A stretch of DNA of 64,000 nucleotides from Atriophallophorus winterbourni (GCA_013407085.1 JACCGJ010019687.1:90305-154304), one strand, 5' to 3'. Positions 42,121 through 55,930 are shown, numbered from the stretch's first letter. Notes: a model not told the origin generated them from the sequence alone. Numbers and translations are program-made.

Positions 42121-44599
42121 TGAAGTTGGCTGTTGTGAATAGAAGCTTAGATGGGTGAGTTGATTTTATAGAAATTGCGAGCAAGACATGGATGCGAATG
42201 AAGAATTTCATGCAAAAATTTTATTATAAAGGCAGCTTCAGGCCTAAATTAGATTAGCTTCTCTGAATTTATATTACTACAGCAACATACGCAACGGGTG
42301 TCCGCAACTTCGGCTGAAAGTAGACAAAGGTGTTTAAAATAATATTGGAAAACAGGGAGTGAGCAAAACCATTTACACGGTTCCTTTATAACTGAGCTAA
42401 AGATGGTCGGCATGAACAGGGGAATCAGATTAGCTCCAACTCAAAATGTGGTAACGTGTAATCTTGAAAATGGAATTCAATTCTATAATAAATTGCAAAA
42501 CGAGTATTTAAGTACGTCGCTCGATGGGAGAAACCTCAGATTTTGTGAGAATGGAATTGTTAGAAGAATGTAGTTCAGATAGGCCATAAATGCCGAGATT
42601 GAGTTGACCGGACTGCCTATATTGTGTCTTGAAAAAATATACGTTTTAATCCATATACCTCATCATCTTGTGGTATTTAGGAAGCTCATTGCCTTTTCTA
42701 CCGTAAATATTTCAAAGTACCCGGTTTCTGATTTCGGATTTGCGAAAATCTACATGAATGATGTCGAGTTAATTCAATACCGTATTGATAAAAGGTACAA
42801 TAATCAGCCCAATAACATTCAGATATAGATACTGTAAATGTGAATGCAATGAAATTAGTTCACTGAATTTAGGTAACGACTGTAAGAAGATCCCGAAACG
42901 GAAACAGATGTTGAGAACGTATCTAAATTAACAATGAAATCATGCAGCTTATTTATGAGAGTAATTGTTAAAAACAGAGAAATACAGGTGAAACGGACAC
43001 GGGCAGTTCAGACAAGCATTGGGTACCACAAGCAAACCAGAGTATTTTGATGGATAAATACAAAATGCAGTTAAAAATAAAAGTTATCATTTAACGGTAG
43101 TTTATAAAACTAGGCATCTTATAATGCGCATGATTTAATAATTATTTTTTTCAGGAAGATCATAGAAATAGAAATCCTACCATGCTGAAACGTTCTCAGT
43201 TTCCATGAGACAATAATATTTCTTAAATTGCTATATGTCGTGAATTATTGTGACAACAAATTGTTTGCATATCGTAATAACGATACATCAAGGACCATAA
43301 CCGTTTTTGGAAGATAAATACGTTGAATGAAGCTATTTTGTGGAAGCTTATGTTTTTAGAGTAATCAAACATTATCAAACATTACGTAACATTAATTAAA
43401 ATGTAGGACCTTGTCTAGCATACCTCAACTGCTTTCGGATATTTTAATTTGAAACTAAGCTAAAATTTCATTAATAATAATTGCAGTGATCAGGTTTATT
43501 CACGGAAATTGAAATTTCAAATCGAAAAGTGAATAATTATGCTTGTCAAAAATTTTCTGACATTTACTCAGAGTGTAATTTGTCAAAATTAAAATTCTGT
43601 GATGTGTGCACTGCCATCCGGTTTTTTCAATTTTCGACAGACGAACTGTGGGACATGAGAGAAAGATTGAATAAATCATTAAGTTCTGAGCAAATAAACT
43701 TTAAACAATAGTCCCATCGAAAGCGGGAACACTTCAACTCGACCTTAACTGGGATTCACATAACGACGCAGCATAATTACAGGACTAACAGAGATAGTTC
43801 CCTTTGATATTTCGAGATGTAATCAAAATTATCATGCCGCTCCGTAAACCACATACATGAGAATCAATATTTCACTTTTCATGTAAAAATTTTGTCAAAT
43901 TCGCAGCAAAATTACCCAGTGATTGAAAATATGAACTACTAATTCATCTGTAAATTTTGTCAAGTTGAAAAGGCCCATTTGTTCCGTGAATGCTTTACTT
44001 TTAAAGTAAATTAATGCGAATTTATTGATAAAATAATAGAAAATTATGGTAAATTTATTTAAATATAATTCAAATTTAATACACGATGCAATTTAAATCC
44101 AACACCACAGATTTTTCAATTTTTATAATATCCTTTGGTAAAAATGGCTTCGAAGCATTGAAACACATGACGTTAGGTTGTTGAGAAAGAAAGAAGTATA
44201 TTTTTATGGTGTGGTAAGATCTGGAATGATTAGTGAAGATATTGTGCAATGGAGGATCATTGTTCACGGTCTATAGAAAACCATGGGCTATAGGCCGTAA
44301 TATCGATGCAATTTATTTAATGCAAGTAGAAACAAAACGACCAATGACGATTTATTAGAAAGTTCATTGCTTCAATTTCACTAAATATTTATACTGGAAA
44401 TCTTAATAATTATGCGGAAACATGATATCCACTATTTTATTGTTATAGGTAATCAGCTGATCAAAACTATGCACTATATAAAACTGTGTGATAACTGATG
44501 GTGAACTTCAATTTACCAACCATTATTTATCTTTATTAACCACAACGAATGATTAATATCATGATATCGTATCATAAACAAAATCCTGTTTTCTTATGC
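42121..44599. other. AT-rich, no gene recognised
   Basis: Open stretches at 42604-42828 and 43529-43711 have no supported function. Confidence 0.5.
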
Positions 44600-44800
44600 A
44601 TTTAAATTACATACAACCGCACACCACAAACGATTTTGTACCGTTTGCACTCATCAGATACAGAAACTAGGATCAAGATCCACATGACTTGGAACAGTAG
44701 AGAAATGTTATAAAAGCTATGAAATTTTAAGTCACCGTCCAAATAAGTTTGGCACAACCGACACGTTAAATCACTTGTGCTCACACACCTTTAGACGTAT
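44600..44800 (-). repeat. Hammerhead repeat family A, near-core copy
   Basis: The minus core (about 44664-44624) keeps CTGATGA, GTGC, AAACG and GTAC, but GAAA has become AAAA and the cleavage end reads TCGTTT. Flanks typical of the family continue to GGCACAACCGACACG. Confidence 0.7.
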
Positions 44801-45589
44801 TTCCATTTATTATGTGGGATATTATATATAATATCAGTCATGTTATATAGAAATAATATCTACAATACAAAATTTTATAATGTCGTTTTTAATCATCCTC
44901 AAAAATGACCGAATTTGGTTTATATATGTTGAGGTGAAATCAATGTAAATATTTACTTCAAAATGGAATTTTGCAGAGCGGAGCAACAAATCCGAAACAT
45001 TAAAAACCGAGAGTACATAATTATTGAACATAATCCTCATTTGGATGTATTTCCGTCGTACACTTTAAAGATCCTTGGAGCGCAGTGAAAACAAACTAAC
45101 ACAATGTAAACCAATATACAGAATACGAGAGTATGAAAAAATGGAATCATTGAAGTTTGGTTTTCGAGGAGAGCATGGTGCTTTTCGTAATCCTGTTATT
45201 CTGTACGTGTACTTATCAGCGAATACTGAGAGATGTGACACAACTTTTGAATATGAGGAATTTGAAATATTGAGATACCTCTCATTAATATCGAACAGCA
45301 TCTCACACTCAAATAAATAATGAATCACAAAAGTTAGGATTTGTCTGCAATTTCAAATTTTAAATGTTTTTTAAAATGTACATGGTTAGTTATGGAATAA
45401 TGTATGCATGTATATTTGGCGGATGTGCTACAGAAAATTAAAATGTGCTTTCAGATCATGTGCTCAGGCTGTTACAAATGATTAAACTCGACGGCTGCTC
45501 ATATCTCACGGGCATACAATTTACCACTATGATGTTTTACAGGTTATCCAACACCAATTTGAATAGTTCAAATGGTTATATTGCTACAA

Positions 45590-45905
45590 AAACGCTCACT
45601 TGCATGCATTTCCGTCACACACACCCAACGACCGGTTTCGTGCTGTTTGCACTTATCAGGTAGGGACAGTAGGATCAGAATCCATAGGTTCTTGAAACAG
45701 TGGAAGTAAGGAAAACAAGTTGCACTTGTATGCTACTATTGGATAAAGCTGGTAGGACCAACATGTTCAATCACATGAGCCCACACTCATATAGACAGTG
45801 TTTGAACCCGTGACCATCTAAGCTCATTTGTATGCATTTCCATCACGCATGCCGAACTACCGGTTTCATTCTGTTTGCACTAATGAGGTCATGTCTGTAG
45901 GATTA
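45590..45905 (-). repeat. Hammerhead repeat family A, tandem dimer, antisense
   Basis: Unit 1 (45590-45828) is complete and well preserved; unit 2 (45829-45905) is its start only. Core boxes at 45653 and 45881 are 228 bases apart. Unit 1 core 45624-45665: stem II GTGC/GCAC, GAAA and ACCGGTC are intact, the box is CTGATAA (G8 changed). Unit 2 has CTCATTA and is dead. Confidence 0.85.
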
Positions 45906-47519
45906 CAAAATTATTCAATGTAGAATATTAACTGAGTAATAGTTAAAATATTCTTGTTTAATTTGTCCTTAATCAAAATTTTAACATCGGTACATTTCTT
46001 CAAGACCATTTTGTATTAGAGCTACCTCCTTATCATAGCCAACGACATTCTACAGTTTTAATAAATTTATATTTTTTCAAATATTTGTTAACGAATTCTT
46101 GGCCCCAATATGATCGTAACTACCAAACTAACCATCAATTTCTTCGTTTCAGCCACTGCCGAACGTGCTACTCCGTTACAAATATATTTGAAAATGTTGA
46201 CGAGAAAATTCGTTCATTGAATAAATGCATATTTTCCGTACGCGTTGTTGTCTGAGTCCAAATTGGACGATAATCAAATTTGTCGTCTGATACATCAGCA
46301 GTCTAAATCGTTAACGTGACAACTCAAAAACTCTAGGTTTCGCAGCAGGTTAACAAATGTTTCGAAATTATATACATTAGGGACAGTTTTGTTTGTGCAA
46401 TGAATGAAGAACCGATAGGAAATTACAAAACAATATCGATCCAATAGTTTAAAACGATTCTTCAAATGAAGACTCTGTGAGATTTGTATATTTATCCCCA
46501 AAAAATCTTTTTTAAAGTTACAAATGTTTGATAAACTTCCAGTTTTCTGTGAAGTGGTTCATTTTAATCACGATTAATTAGAATCAGATTGATTTTAATT
46601 GCAACCGAAATCGGAAACCGTATTCCGAAAGGACTTCAACAAATTCTATCAGTAGGTTTGAATGCTTCTTCGTTCATTTTTAAGTTTTAAAATTATTTGC
46701 ATCACGGTTAACGTGTGAAATTAATGCCTTTCGAATAACGTTATTGGAACCTAAACTAACTTATTCAGGAACTAATAAGATATTCATGTGAACAGTACAA
46801 TCCTAGAATCACAATAAATAATGTGTTCAGCAATGCGCTAAGATCAATTATTTTTCGATATAAACGACCATATACAACTGTAGTTTGTTTTGAAATCTTG
46901 GTTAAAAGGTTTCGAAGTAACATATTAAATACTTTATTCAGGTGGCCTATAATGGGTACCTCAAAGTTTTGCTATAATGTAAACTGCATATCGTAATTTA
47001 AAATATACATTATGATTCCATATAACCTAGCCAAGAGCAAAATTATATTCTGTATAATCAGATAGATTGTTTGAGGAGAATCTCTAACTTGCTGCACTTT
47101 GCAATTAAAGCGGTAGCATATTTCTGACCGAACATCCATAATGTGCCTCCAGGTCAATCGCAGTATTGATTAGTCCATAGTGGATTTTGTTCGACGCCAA
47201 ATCTCGAGAGCTTCAGCAAAAGATATTACGATGAATTATTTTTATTAGGTTTTTGACTAATCTAGGATCAGAGTTGGGGAAATCACAGTAAGAGCCAAAA
47301 GCACCCTTAAATATATCGTCCCTTTCAAACCGGTCATTATGCACCTAATTTATGTTGACTTGAGCAAGATCCAGGTAGACGTTTTTGGCTACAGACAGAA
47401 TGTTTAGCTTCTTAGAGTAAAGAACGGGATTATTTTGCGTGGCTGCGCGCTTCAAAACTTTGGACATCAAACAAGTTTGAGAAACATTATAAGATCTTAC
47501 ATGATCGAAACGACTAGCA
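45906..47519. other. AT-rich, no gene recognised
   Basis: Nothing identified. Confidence 0.55.
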
Positions 47520-47990
47520 CGTTTATAGTTAGCGAAATAGCCTGAGTTTCAAAATCAACGAATAGTAAACAAGTTTCGCTTGCATGCCACTGTTGGGTGA
47601 GGCTAGTACGACCAAACTCATCAAAACACGTGTCAAAACACATGTCACATGGGGTACAACCCATGATCCTAAACAAAAATGCTCATTTGCATGCATTTTA
47701 ATCACACCCTCCCTCGACTGGTTTCGTGCAGTTTTCACTAATCACGTAGGAACAGTATGATCAGAATCTGCATGCGGTTGAAACAGCGGAAGAATGGTTA
47801 ACAAGTTTCGCTTGTATCTCACTGTTGATTAAGGCTGGTACGACCAACCTGTTTAACCAAATGTGTCACAACACATGCAGAATGTTGTGAAACCAATGTT
47901 CACGAAGAAAAATGAACATTTGCACGCATTTCCGTCACACACACTAGGCGACCGGATTCGTGCTGTTTGCATAAACCAGCAATGCACAAT
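47520..47990 (-). repeat. Hammerhead repeat family A, tandem partial units
   Basis: A partial unit (about 47545-47640), a nearly complete unit (47675-47890, core 47712-47750) and the start of a third (47920-47990). Cores are about 233 bases apart. The middle core reads GTGATTA in place of CTGATGA but keeps GTGCACGAAACCAGTC-like text in degenerate form. All are likely inactive. Confidence 0.78.
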
Positions 47991-50769
47991 AGAATAGTAC
48001 TATGGCAATATGTCTCATATTGCCCTACAAAGACATTTAGTCTGCTAAATCATCGACAAAAATGCACACCGGATGATTAGTAAATAAACCGATTCTCTCA
48101 AAATTTTGACTAAAATAATAACATCTCGCACACAGCTATCTGAATAAACTTTTCTTTTAATGTTGAAATACTTTGAATAAAATTCATTTTAAATTTAAAT
48201 TTTCAGTTAATGCTATAAATTGGATTAAACTGCACATGAAACAGCAAGAAAGTATTATTCCCTCAAATTGAAAGCGCTAACTTGCATCAAAGAATCATCC
48301 CCTAATAGATATTTAAAAAAATCAGTGTTCAATATTTGTTTCGCGGAGATACGAAAAACTAATGCAAGGAGCATTCAGAATGCCGGAAACGGAAATTATT
48401 ATAACATAACTGATCAAAATCCAAAATATCTCTGTCCGGAAAGCGTCCCATTTCAAGATATGGATGTATATTGATGTTAACATGAGAATATGCATAATTT
48501 TCAAATCAGTCTGAAGAAGATTCGAAACCGGTAAGCTTTAGAGTGGGAAATATTGTTTTAATTTTCTAGCATGTAGAAATGTGAGATAATAAATCAATTA
48601 TAACACCACCTGTTGAAATTTACTCTGGATTTGTATTACAAATTATGCGCCTGCAACTATGGTAATTCTGGAAATTTATTCAATATTGGGAGCATTTTTT
48701 GAGCAGTCTCGTGTACATCTTATACAATAAATATATAGTGAATTGTTTATCGTTCAACCTAGGAATTTCAGTGTTACGTTAATGTTTGGTTAAAAAGGAA
48801 ACACGGTACATGATCAAATGATTTTCATGACCAACGTTTTCTTCCTTAAACTGATATATCTTTCAGTGAAAGGGATATAAGATCGCTGATATAATGAATT
48901 TCGAGTCTGATATGCGACAAGTATTTTTTGGATTGGTTGGTAATTAATAGGTCGGATACAAGCATAAAAGGATTGTTTCATATTAATTTCCCATATGTTG
49001 TCTTAAGAGATTGAACTTCAATGAGAAATGATTTTGATACAACGTCTTAGTTTGTCAGTTTTTTTGAAAAGTGTGCAAAGAAAGCGCATGAGAACTGGAT
49101 ACGATACAAACGAGGTTGAAGCGAGGTATCACTTCAGGCCTAATGTGAAAAGACTCAAAACGCGTAAACTGAGAGCCTGTGTAACTTATTAAGTTCAGAA
49201 TTAAGATGTTGACTCCTGGTTACTTTCTCGGAAATGCTGACGCTTAGATACCTGACACTTTTTCTGAATTTAGATATGTGGATTTTTATTTCATATATTA
49301 AAGGATGACTTCAAAAACGTATCTATCCATTTATCTGTGATGAACTTATTGATGGTGCTTCCTTTTTAGGCTTCCTTTTTATTGAAATTTTATCGAAATA
49401 GCCATCGATAATCTGAATTATATGTATGTTTTTTTTAACAAAGATGTTATACAGATGAAATAGTGATATTCAATTTGGTACAACGATAGACAAAGTAAAC
49501 CTTATCTTCTTATTTCATTATGGCATAAATAAACAGAAGGTTATGCATCCAAGCTCGATCGAAAACCTAGTGCTGTTAAATGGTATAAATTAAATTTTAA
49601 TCACAAGTGCGTCAGGTAGTTCAATACGGTAACATGTAAAAGTGTTTGGACGCATAACCCGAAATCGTTCTAATGGGGTTTTCGTCGCAGACATATTAGT
49701 AAGAGCGCTCGTATACTGAAGGTGTCAATTGCATGTACGGCAAGTTGGCCTGTGAATTGAAAACAAGAATGAGAATGTTAAAATACGAGGTCGAGAACCA
49801 GTGGAAGACGGCCGATTGAAAAAGAACCAGCAAAGTACAAATTAATTGCTTTGAACTGGCGCGGGTCTCAAAAATACAAGAAATATGGAGATCAATCAAT
49901 CATCGAAACGAACTGAAAAGAATTAGTTAGATCATACTTTTTCCTTGAAAAATCTTTCGTTTTGCCCACATAGTTAGTATTTAGGAATATCCTCGTACAT
50001 GAGGCGTAGTACAATTTTCATAAAATATTATTACGAGTCATTAAGTTAATTTAGGCTGTTCTAATCGTTTGAATTTAGTTAATAAACTGTCAACTCGTGG
50101 CGTCATCAAACCTTATGCACAGTTGATTTAGTATTTACGTTTAGAACTTTCGTAAATATTTGTGTGCTAAACATACTGGGGTATACTTTATAAGTGGGGG
50201 TGAACAAGATAATTTCGATTAGGTCAAAATCATTCGTCTAACTTGTACTATCGTGCTGATTAATATATTGCATGCAATCTGATGACGAAATGCTGTGTCG
50301 AAAATGGCTCGGAAATCGGCTGATAATGCTCAACAGATATTCACAATTGTGAGACTTGACGGCAAGATTTTACATACGTTAAGAAATTTTCCCGGAACTT
50401 TCGGATTAATATTCTCGTTGGTTTATAATGGTTAACACACCCAATATGTTTGCTGCACTGTCTGCTATCACTTCATCATTATTTTGGGATGCTTGGTGAG
50501 ACCTTTTCTCGATATACCACATTTCAAATCACGTGGAACTTCTATCGTAACTTGGAAGTAAACGGAGTGTGCTTCAAATTTTAACTACCAAGCGGGTTGT
50601 CCTCCAGTTAATTGATTTGCTTACACACTGCAGACGGTTATACCGCATCTTTGCGGATGCCTATTTCTACACAGATTATAATTAGAAAGACGGCACTATA
50701 ACAATTTTTAACGGAAATTTCGTGAAAAATTTAGACAAAATTTTTGGAACATGTTGAATTTACACCGAT
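47991..50769. other. AT-rich, no gene recognised
   Basis: Nothing identified beyond chance open stretches. Confidence 0.5.
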
Positions 50770-50885
50770 GACTTTTGGATCCTGATCCTACTTTCCCTAC
50801 CTGTTGAGTGAAAACAACACGAAACCGCTCGTGGGCCGTGTGGGATGGAAAATCATGCAAATGAGCTTTTATGTTAGAATAGATT
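50770..50885 (+). repeat. Hammerhead repeat family A, broken copy
   Basis: Core 50795-50836: CCCTAC and GTGGGC still pair, GAAA is present, but the box is CTGTTGA (A6 changed) and the cleavage triplet is CTC. Family tail AATCATGCAAATGAGC follows. Confidence 0.75.
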
Positions 50886-52085
50886 ACGATGGATGAACTA
50901 TGGAATGGAACTATGGATGAACTATTAGCTGAACTATGGAATTCAGTAATTCAATAGCTCCACAATTTAAATTTAGCAATACATAAGAAACTGATTATTT
51001 TATCCTGGAAAATATGAGGCATGCCTTATTGAAAACCAGTTATATGAAATGCATCATTTGTCAGTTATCGCGCAAGTTATATCTAAGGTGATGACAATAA
51101 ACCCTGTTTGTCTGGCATCATGCAACAATCAACATACACCCCATTTTCTTTCATTCACCAGATTGAACACTGTTCAGTCCATATTTTGGAAAATTATTTT
51201 CCTTTGCAATATGTTTTTGCTTATTTGAGATAATAATTTTGAATATATTGCGGTTATCGTCCGGAAATTAGTATGCTTTTGTCTCTGACAAATGATGCGC
51301 ATTGAACAGGGAATACTGGGAAACATTGTGTTTTTCCCCAGTCCGTCCATCTTCATTAGCACAGTGTTCTCAATTATAACAGACATTTATTTTTGAGTCT
51401 AATGATATTTACTAAATTACAAATGCATATCTACAAGTAATTAATTCAATTGATCTACAAACCAGATGAATATATACAGGTTTTTATAGAATAAATGTAG
51501 ATTAATTTTTGTGTGTGTATATATTGTTGCATCTCAAAGAAAAGCAACATCACAGACATGATATTTAAATTCATTTTCATTGCATTCCGTTGTATTTATC
51601 GAAACCTTTATATGAATAACTTTAGCTGATATTGCACTTCATACTATTATGTTCAACATTTGTTTTATTTTTAATTTCATGTTTAGGATGTTTTTTTCAC
51701 GTACACAACCTAGTGTGATGCCCAGAATACTTGCAGACAGTCTTATAACTGTGGCAACATAAAATCCAGATGTCCGAAATATTTCGAACGAAAGACGAAC
51801 CTATAATTATAATACATATTTTTTAATAAAACCAGTGTTGAATTTGACAAAAAATCAATATTTACATGAAATTACATCACATCAATACCTATCTCCTTGT
51901 TTATTAACACGAATACTTTCAAACACGGAAGTTGACCCCAGTTAGTTCCAGATATTTTTAAGAAAACCGTTAGGTCATGTATACATCGATACAGATGAAA
52001 TTATGATCGCCTCTAATCAACACGCAATCTTTCGGCTGCATATCTCGAAGAAATTTCGGATTATTGAAATACCAACCATGTTATA
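50886..52085. other. AT-rich, no gene recognised
   Basis: Nothing identified. Confidence 0.55.
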
Positions 52086-52089
52086 ATGA

Positions 52090-53578
52090 AAGATATATAT
52101 TCAAGATTCAAGATTCAAGAATTTATGGTCACAAAAAGCACATAGCTTCACAATTATCATACCATAGTAAATATTCGTTCAATAAGAGGTGTAAAAAACA
52201 ATTATACGATATCACTTGAGTCAAGTAATATGCTTACCCTGAGTCAATACACAGGGATCGTCAAATCGTTAGGTAACAAAATAAGTGTCCAAGTTTCGAG
52301 TGAATGTTTGGATACAGGAAGAGGTGATAATTGCTTTGGGAATGGTATTCCACAGGAAACAGACACGTACCGAATAGAAATATCGGCGACAGTTAGTTCG
52401 GGAATGGGGAATTTGTAGTGCCGCTGAGTGGCCACGTGTAATTTCTGACTCACGGTATTTGAACAAATGTTTGATTGGATAATCTTGAGTATTCAATATT
52501 TTGTATGTAATGATAACGTCACTTCGAAGTCTACGTTGAAGGGGAGTAGGGAGCTTTAGCTTTTTCAACCTTTCCTCGTATGTTAGGTCTCGAAAACCAC
52601 GCACGAGTTTGGTTGCACGATGATATATTCTGTCAAGCAAGAATAGATCTTTTTTCATCCACGGGGTCCATGCTTGCGATGCATGTTCCATTATGGGAAT
52701 TAAGTAGGTCTTCATGATGCTTGGTAACGTTCCAGGAGTTGAGGTTCTGAAGATCAGTCAAAGCATACCTAGAAGCTTTGAAGCACGCTTGTAAATGACC
52801 TCACAATGTCAGCTGTTCTTTAGGCTTCCACATATCCAGACTTCAAGATCCTTCTCCGATTCGGTCCAGCTCAAAATCGTCTGCCCAAAGTGATATTCGT
52901 ACTGAAATGGCTTACCGATTTGCAGTAACTTGTATTTTTGAAAATTAAACGGCAGTTTATTTCTAACTGACCATTCGTGTAGTAAATCTAAAACACTTTA
53001 CAGTTTTACGCATCTGCAGTTCATTTTATTCGCATCTAAAATTTAACATCATCCGCAGAAATGGCTACCTTGCATGAGAGCGTCTTAGGTAAATCATTGA
53101 TGTAAACTAAGTAAAGCACTGCTTCGAGGACTGAACCTTGCGGTACACCACTGGAGGTGATTGTTTCCCGTTAACTCGAACGGTTGCCTTGCGCCCATTG
53201 AGGTAGCTTTTGAACCATACGAGTAGCTGCCCGTCAACACCAATCTGTTTCAGCTTTTGCAGCAACAGGAAGTGATCAACTCTGTCGAAAGCTTTCGACA
53301 TATCCAGATAGCACGCGTGCATACTGTCTCCTGCGTCAACCGTTCGCGTAACCTTTTAATACCGTAGGCAAGTTTGTCACGCATGAGCGAGCTTTACGAA
53401 ACCCATGCTGGGCGACAGATCTTATATTTTGTGATTCCATCTGATGAACTATATTTTCCGTCACTATGCGCTCCATAACTTCGGATATCACGGGGAGTAG
53501 GGTCACAGGACGGTAGTTCGCGGGATCTGAACGGCTACCACCCTTATAAATTGGTGAAATTACCACTGTCTTTGACAT
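52090..53578 (-). pseudogene. CR1-like non-LTR retrotransposon, 5'-truncated RT
   Basis: Minus-strand frames give SPIYKGGSRSDPANYRPVTL, then [37 protein letters not shown], a damaged ADDVK near 53070-53060, EKDLEVWICGSLKNS, then an open frame 52715-52269 with WMKKDLFLLDRIYHRATKLV, RLRSDVIITYKILN and NCRRYFYSVRVCFLWNTIP. That order is the palm, thumb and C-terminus of a CR1-like RT. It starts within the RT at an AT microsatellite and ends with a TTGAATC-type short tandem tail at 52100-52125. Several frame changes; not functional. Confidence 0.87.
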
Positions 53579-53637
53579 ATATATATATATAATATATATC
53601 TCTCATATACTATAATATATATAATAATATATATATC

Positions 53638-53670
<33 letters not shown>

Positions 53671-53695
53671 TTGAAATTATATATATATATATATT
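53576..53695. repeat. TA-rich microsatellite
   Basis: About 120 bases of (TA)n with small interruptions, directly abutting the truncated 5' end of the CR1-like copy. Confidence 0.9.
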
Positions 53696-54754
53696 GGATC
53701 AATCTTATTGCTAATTTCATTAGAAATATCTTATCTACTTTCAGAAATAAAATGAAATGGATTGCTTGTACTAATAAAAAAGGAAATTATTGTTTATCGT
53801 AATAAGGTAATAAAATGACAGTAAATCTTTCGAATGCTCACATTAAATCCTGACTCATTTCTCAACTTAGTTTATCTATGCTTGTTATGCATATCGTTGG
53901 ATGCAATCAGTTTCGACATAAATCTAATAATTATTTAAGCCGTTGAGGATAATACTTCAATCGCTAGTATAGCCGATTTCAGTCTCTACAGGATAAGGCC
54001 TTAGGAATACTTTGCTACAGTTAGATTCAACTCTGTAAAAGGAAGGATTCTTTGCACAGGGAACAATCATGAACAATAATCAGATTCGTGTAAACAAATG
54101 TGATATGAGGATAAATCAATTTCGTTAAAATTAATCAAAGCACTCTGATTATTTTGGAACAAAGTATCAATTGTGTATGCCTTTGTAACATTTTAAGTTG
54201 AAAGAATTTGTCCTTTTCGTTAACTTAATCAATCGAAGCGTCACACACATGGGACTACGATTCAGGGCAGTTTGTCGCGGCTGAGTCACGGTGTGCGAGT
54301 GTGATTCAATAACGGGGACAGCAAAGATTATGGATTGCCTCATCGACAGACAGCATCACTTCAGGTCAATCGAATTGGTTCTCCTCTTTTTGAATCTCCA
54401 AATTCATCAACTCAACAGTTTCGCCCCGTCGCTCTAATGCAGCATGCTTTGTCTGCTCAACACATTAAGCCAATTGAATTGTATAGTCTATTTAATTTAT
54501 GCAAAATATGTCATTTCAATATGTTTATTGTATTATTTAGGGCCACAAGAGGCGAAGCAGAGTTGATTGAAGATCATATGAAATAGATTAGCAGAGATGA
54601 ATGATACTTTTAATTCGCAAGTCGTTTCCGCTAGATTGCATGAATTTAAAACGAAATTAGACGATTTTTTATTGCATTATTCGTTTCCAGAAAATTTTTA
54701 TACTGTTTAATCTATTTCCTTATATTGTTTATACACTCAAATGTGAATTTTTAC
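53696..54754. other. No gene recognised
   Basis: A plus open stretch at 54335-54586 has no domain. Confidence 0.5.
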
Positions 54755-54832
54755 CATCCTATGGTTGTTGTTAAGCATGCTGCTTTTTAGACCATTAAAA
54801 ACCTTGAATTACCTTGAATTACCTTATTAGTT
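54755..54832 (+). mobile_element. 3' tail of an unidentified CR1-type or dependent element
   Basis: TTTTTAGACCATTAAAAACC followed by two TTGAATTACC repeats. The same layout ends the two CR1-like elements at 52.1 and 55.8 kb. The body of this element upstream was not recognised; it may be a very short 5'-truncated insertion. Confidence 0.5.
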
Positions 54833-55734
54833 TTTACACGATTTTCAGAGAATATTCTCAAAATGAAGAGTGGAAATTTTGACTTCTATTATTTCAGCTT
54901 CCATTTCGTACGGTTCTCAGATATTTGTTTTTTCATAGGTTTATCCCTTCCAAAATTCTAGTATAATTAAATATATAGCACGCAACAAGCAAGATATCGT
55001 AACGGAGAGTTAAAATTAGACGTTTCAAGCTTCCGGCAAGATTTTGTTCCGTAAATTAATTGACTATTGGATGATTGCGAGAAATTAGTTTCTCGAACAT
55101 AAAAGTTTTCTAATTCAGAGTATAATTTAAGATGATTTCAGCGAAATACCGTGAGTGATATGATGTATAATTCAGCAACAATAACAAATTTTGTAAGATA
55201 TTTCCAAGAAGATGAAAAATCCAAATCCAATCGATTAAAATCGTTACACTAAAAACTCAATCGTCTCTCTGAAAATCCTTAATAATAAGGCCTGAGAAAA
55301 CTGGTGTACTCTCTGTTTCTCAGAATTTAGCTCATCAAATGAATTAAAGTACCCGTCTTATAACTCAAGTTCACACGAAATTTTGAGAGTGGATAATTTT
55401 TTTGACTAATATTCGTTATTATTGAAAAAAAATTATGAATTTTTGTTACCCTAAATAGTCATTTCAAACACACATACACATATTCCCTGTGACTTTTTTT
55501 ATAACCGCATACGTATTAAGGTATTTTTAAATATTTGCATATTGAAGCCGCTCATAGAAGAAATGCAAGTCTTTGTCAAACGAACACAGTACTTTTCCAT
55601 ATGCTTACATTATATATATTTCAGAGGAAAAAAATATTTTATCAAATCGTGATTTTGGTTGATATCCATTGCAATAGTAATCTGTAAATAACCTTAGCCG
55701 TCAGCGGTTAACTGATATCGTTCGACCGACTACT
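54833..55734. other. AT-rich, no gene recognised
   Basis: Nothing identified. Confidence 0.5.
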
Positions 55735-55830
55735 GCCTATCGCTGCGAGGCCGCGGGAGAGATTTTTCCTGCCGAATCGGACTGTTTAGTCAATGAAAAA
55801 ACTGTTGAGCATGTAAACATCATATTCAAA
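55735..55830 (+). pseudogene. RTE-like element, extreme 3' fragment
   Basis: GCGGGAGAGATTTTTCCTGC, CGAATCGGACTG and then GAGCATGTAAACATCAT match the zinc-finger end and 3' tail seen at 31338-31410. Only about 95 bases remain. Confidence 0.7.
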
Positions 55831-55930
55831 GTAATTCAAAGTTTCAATGGTCCAAAAAGTAAATACTTTACAGTAACCACAGATTAAAAATATAGGGAAT
55901 TCATAAAAACAACACAAATGTTTTATACAC

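Noticed and set aside
42604..42828. VSDFGFAK in a plus-strand open stretch, resembling a kinase DFG motif and a possible missing DDR kinase exon.
   Set aside because: No HRD or other kinase motif lies near, the residues after DFG do not follow the DDR activation loop, and several DFG tripeptides are expected by chance in six frames of 64 kb.
48508..48535. CTGAAGAAGATTC followed by GAAACCGGTA, which looks like a hammerhead core.
   Set aside because: There is no stem II loop between the two boxes and no stem I partner; family A flanks are absent.
52230..52418. Plus-strand open stretch inside the CR1-like copy.
   Set aside because: Antisense to the well supported minus-strand RT C-terminus.
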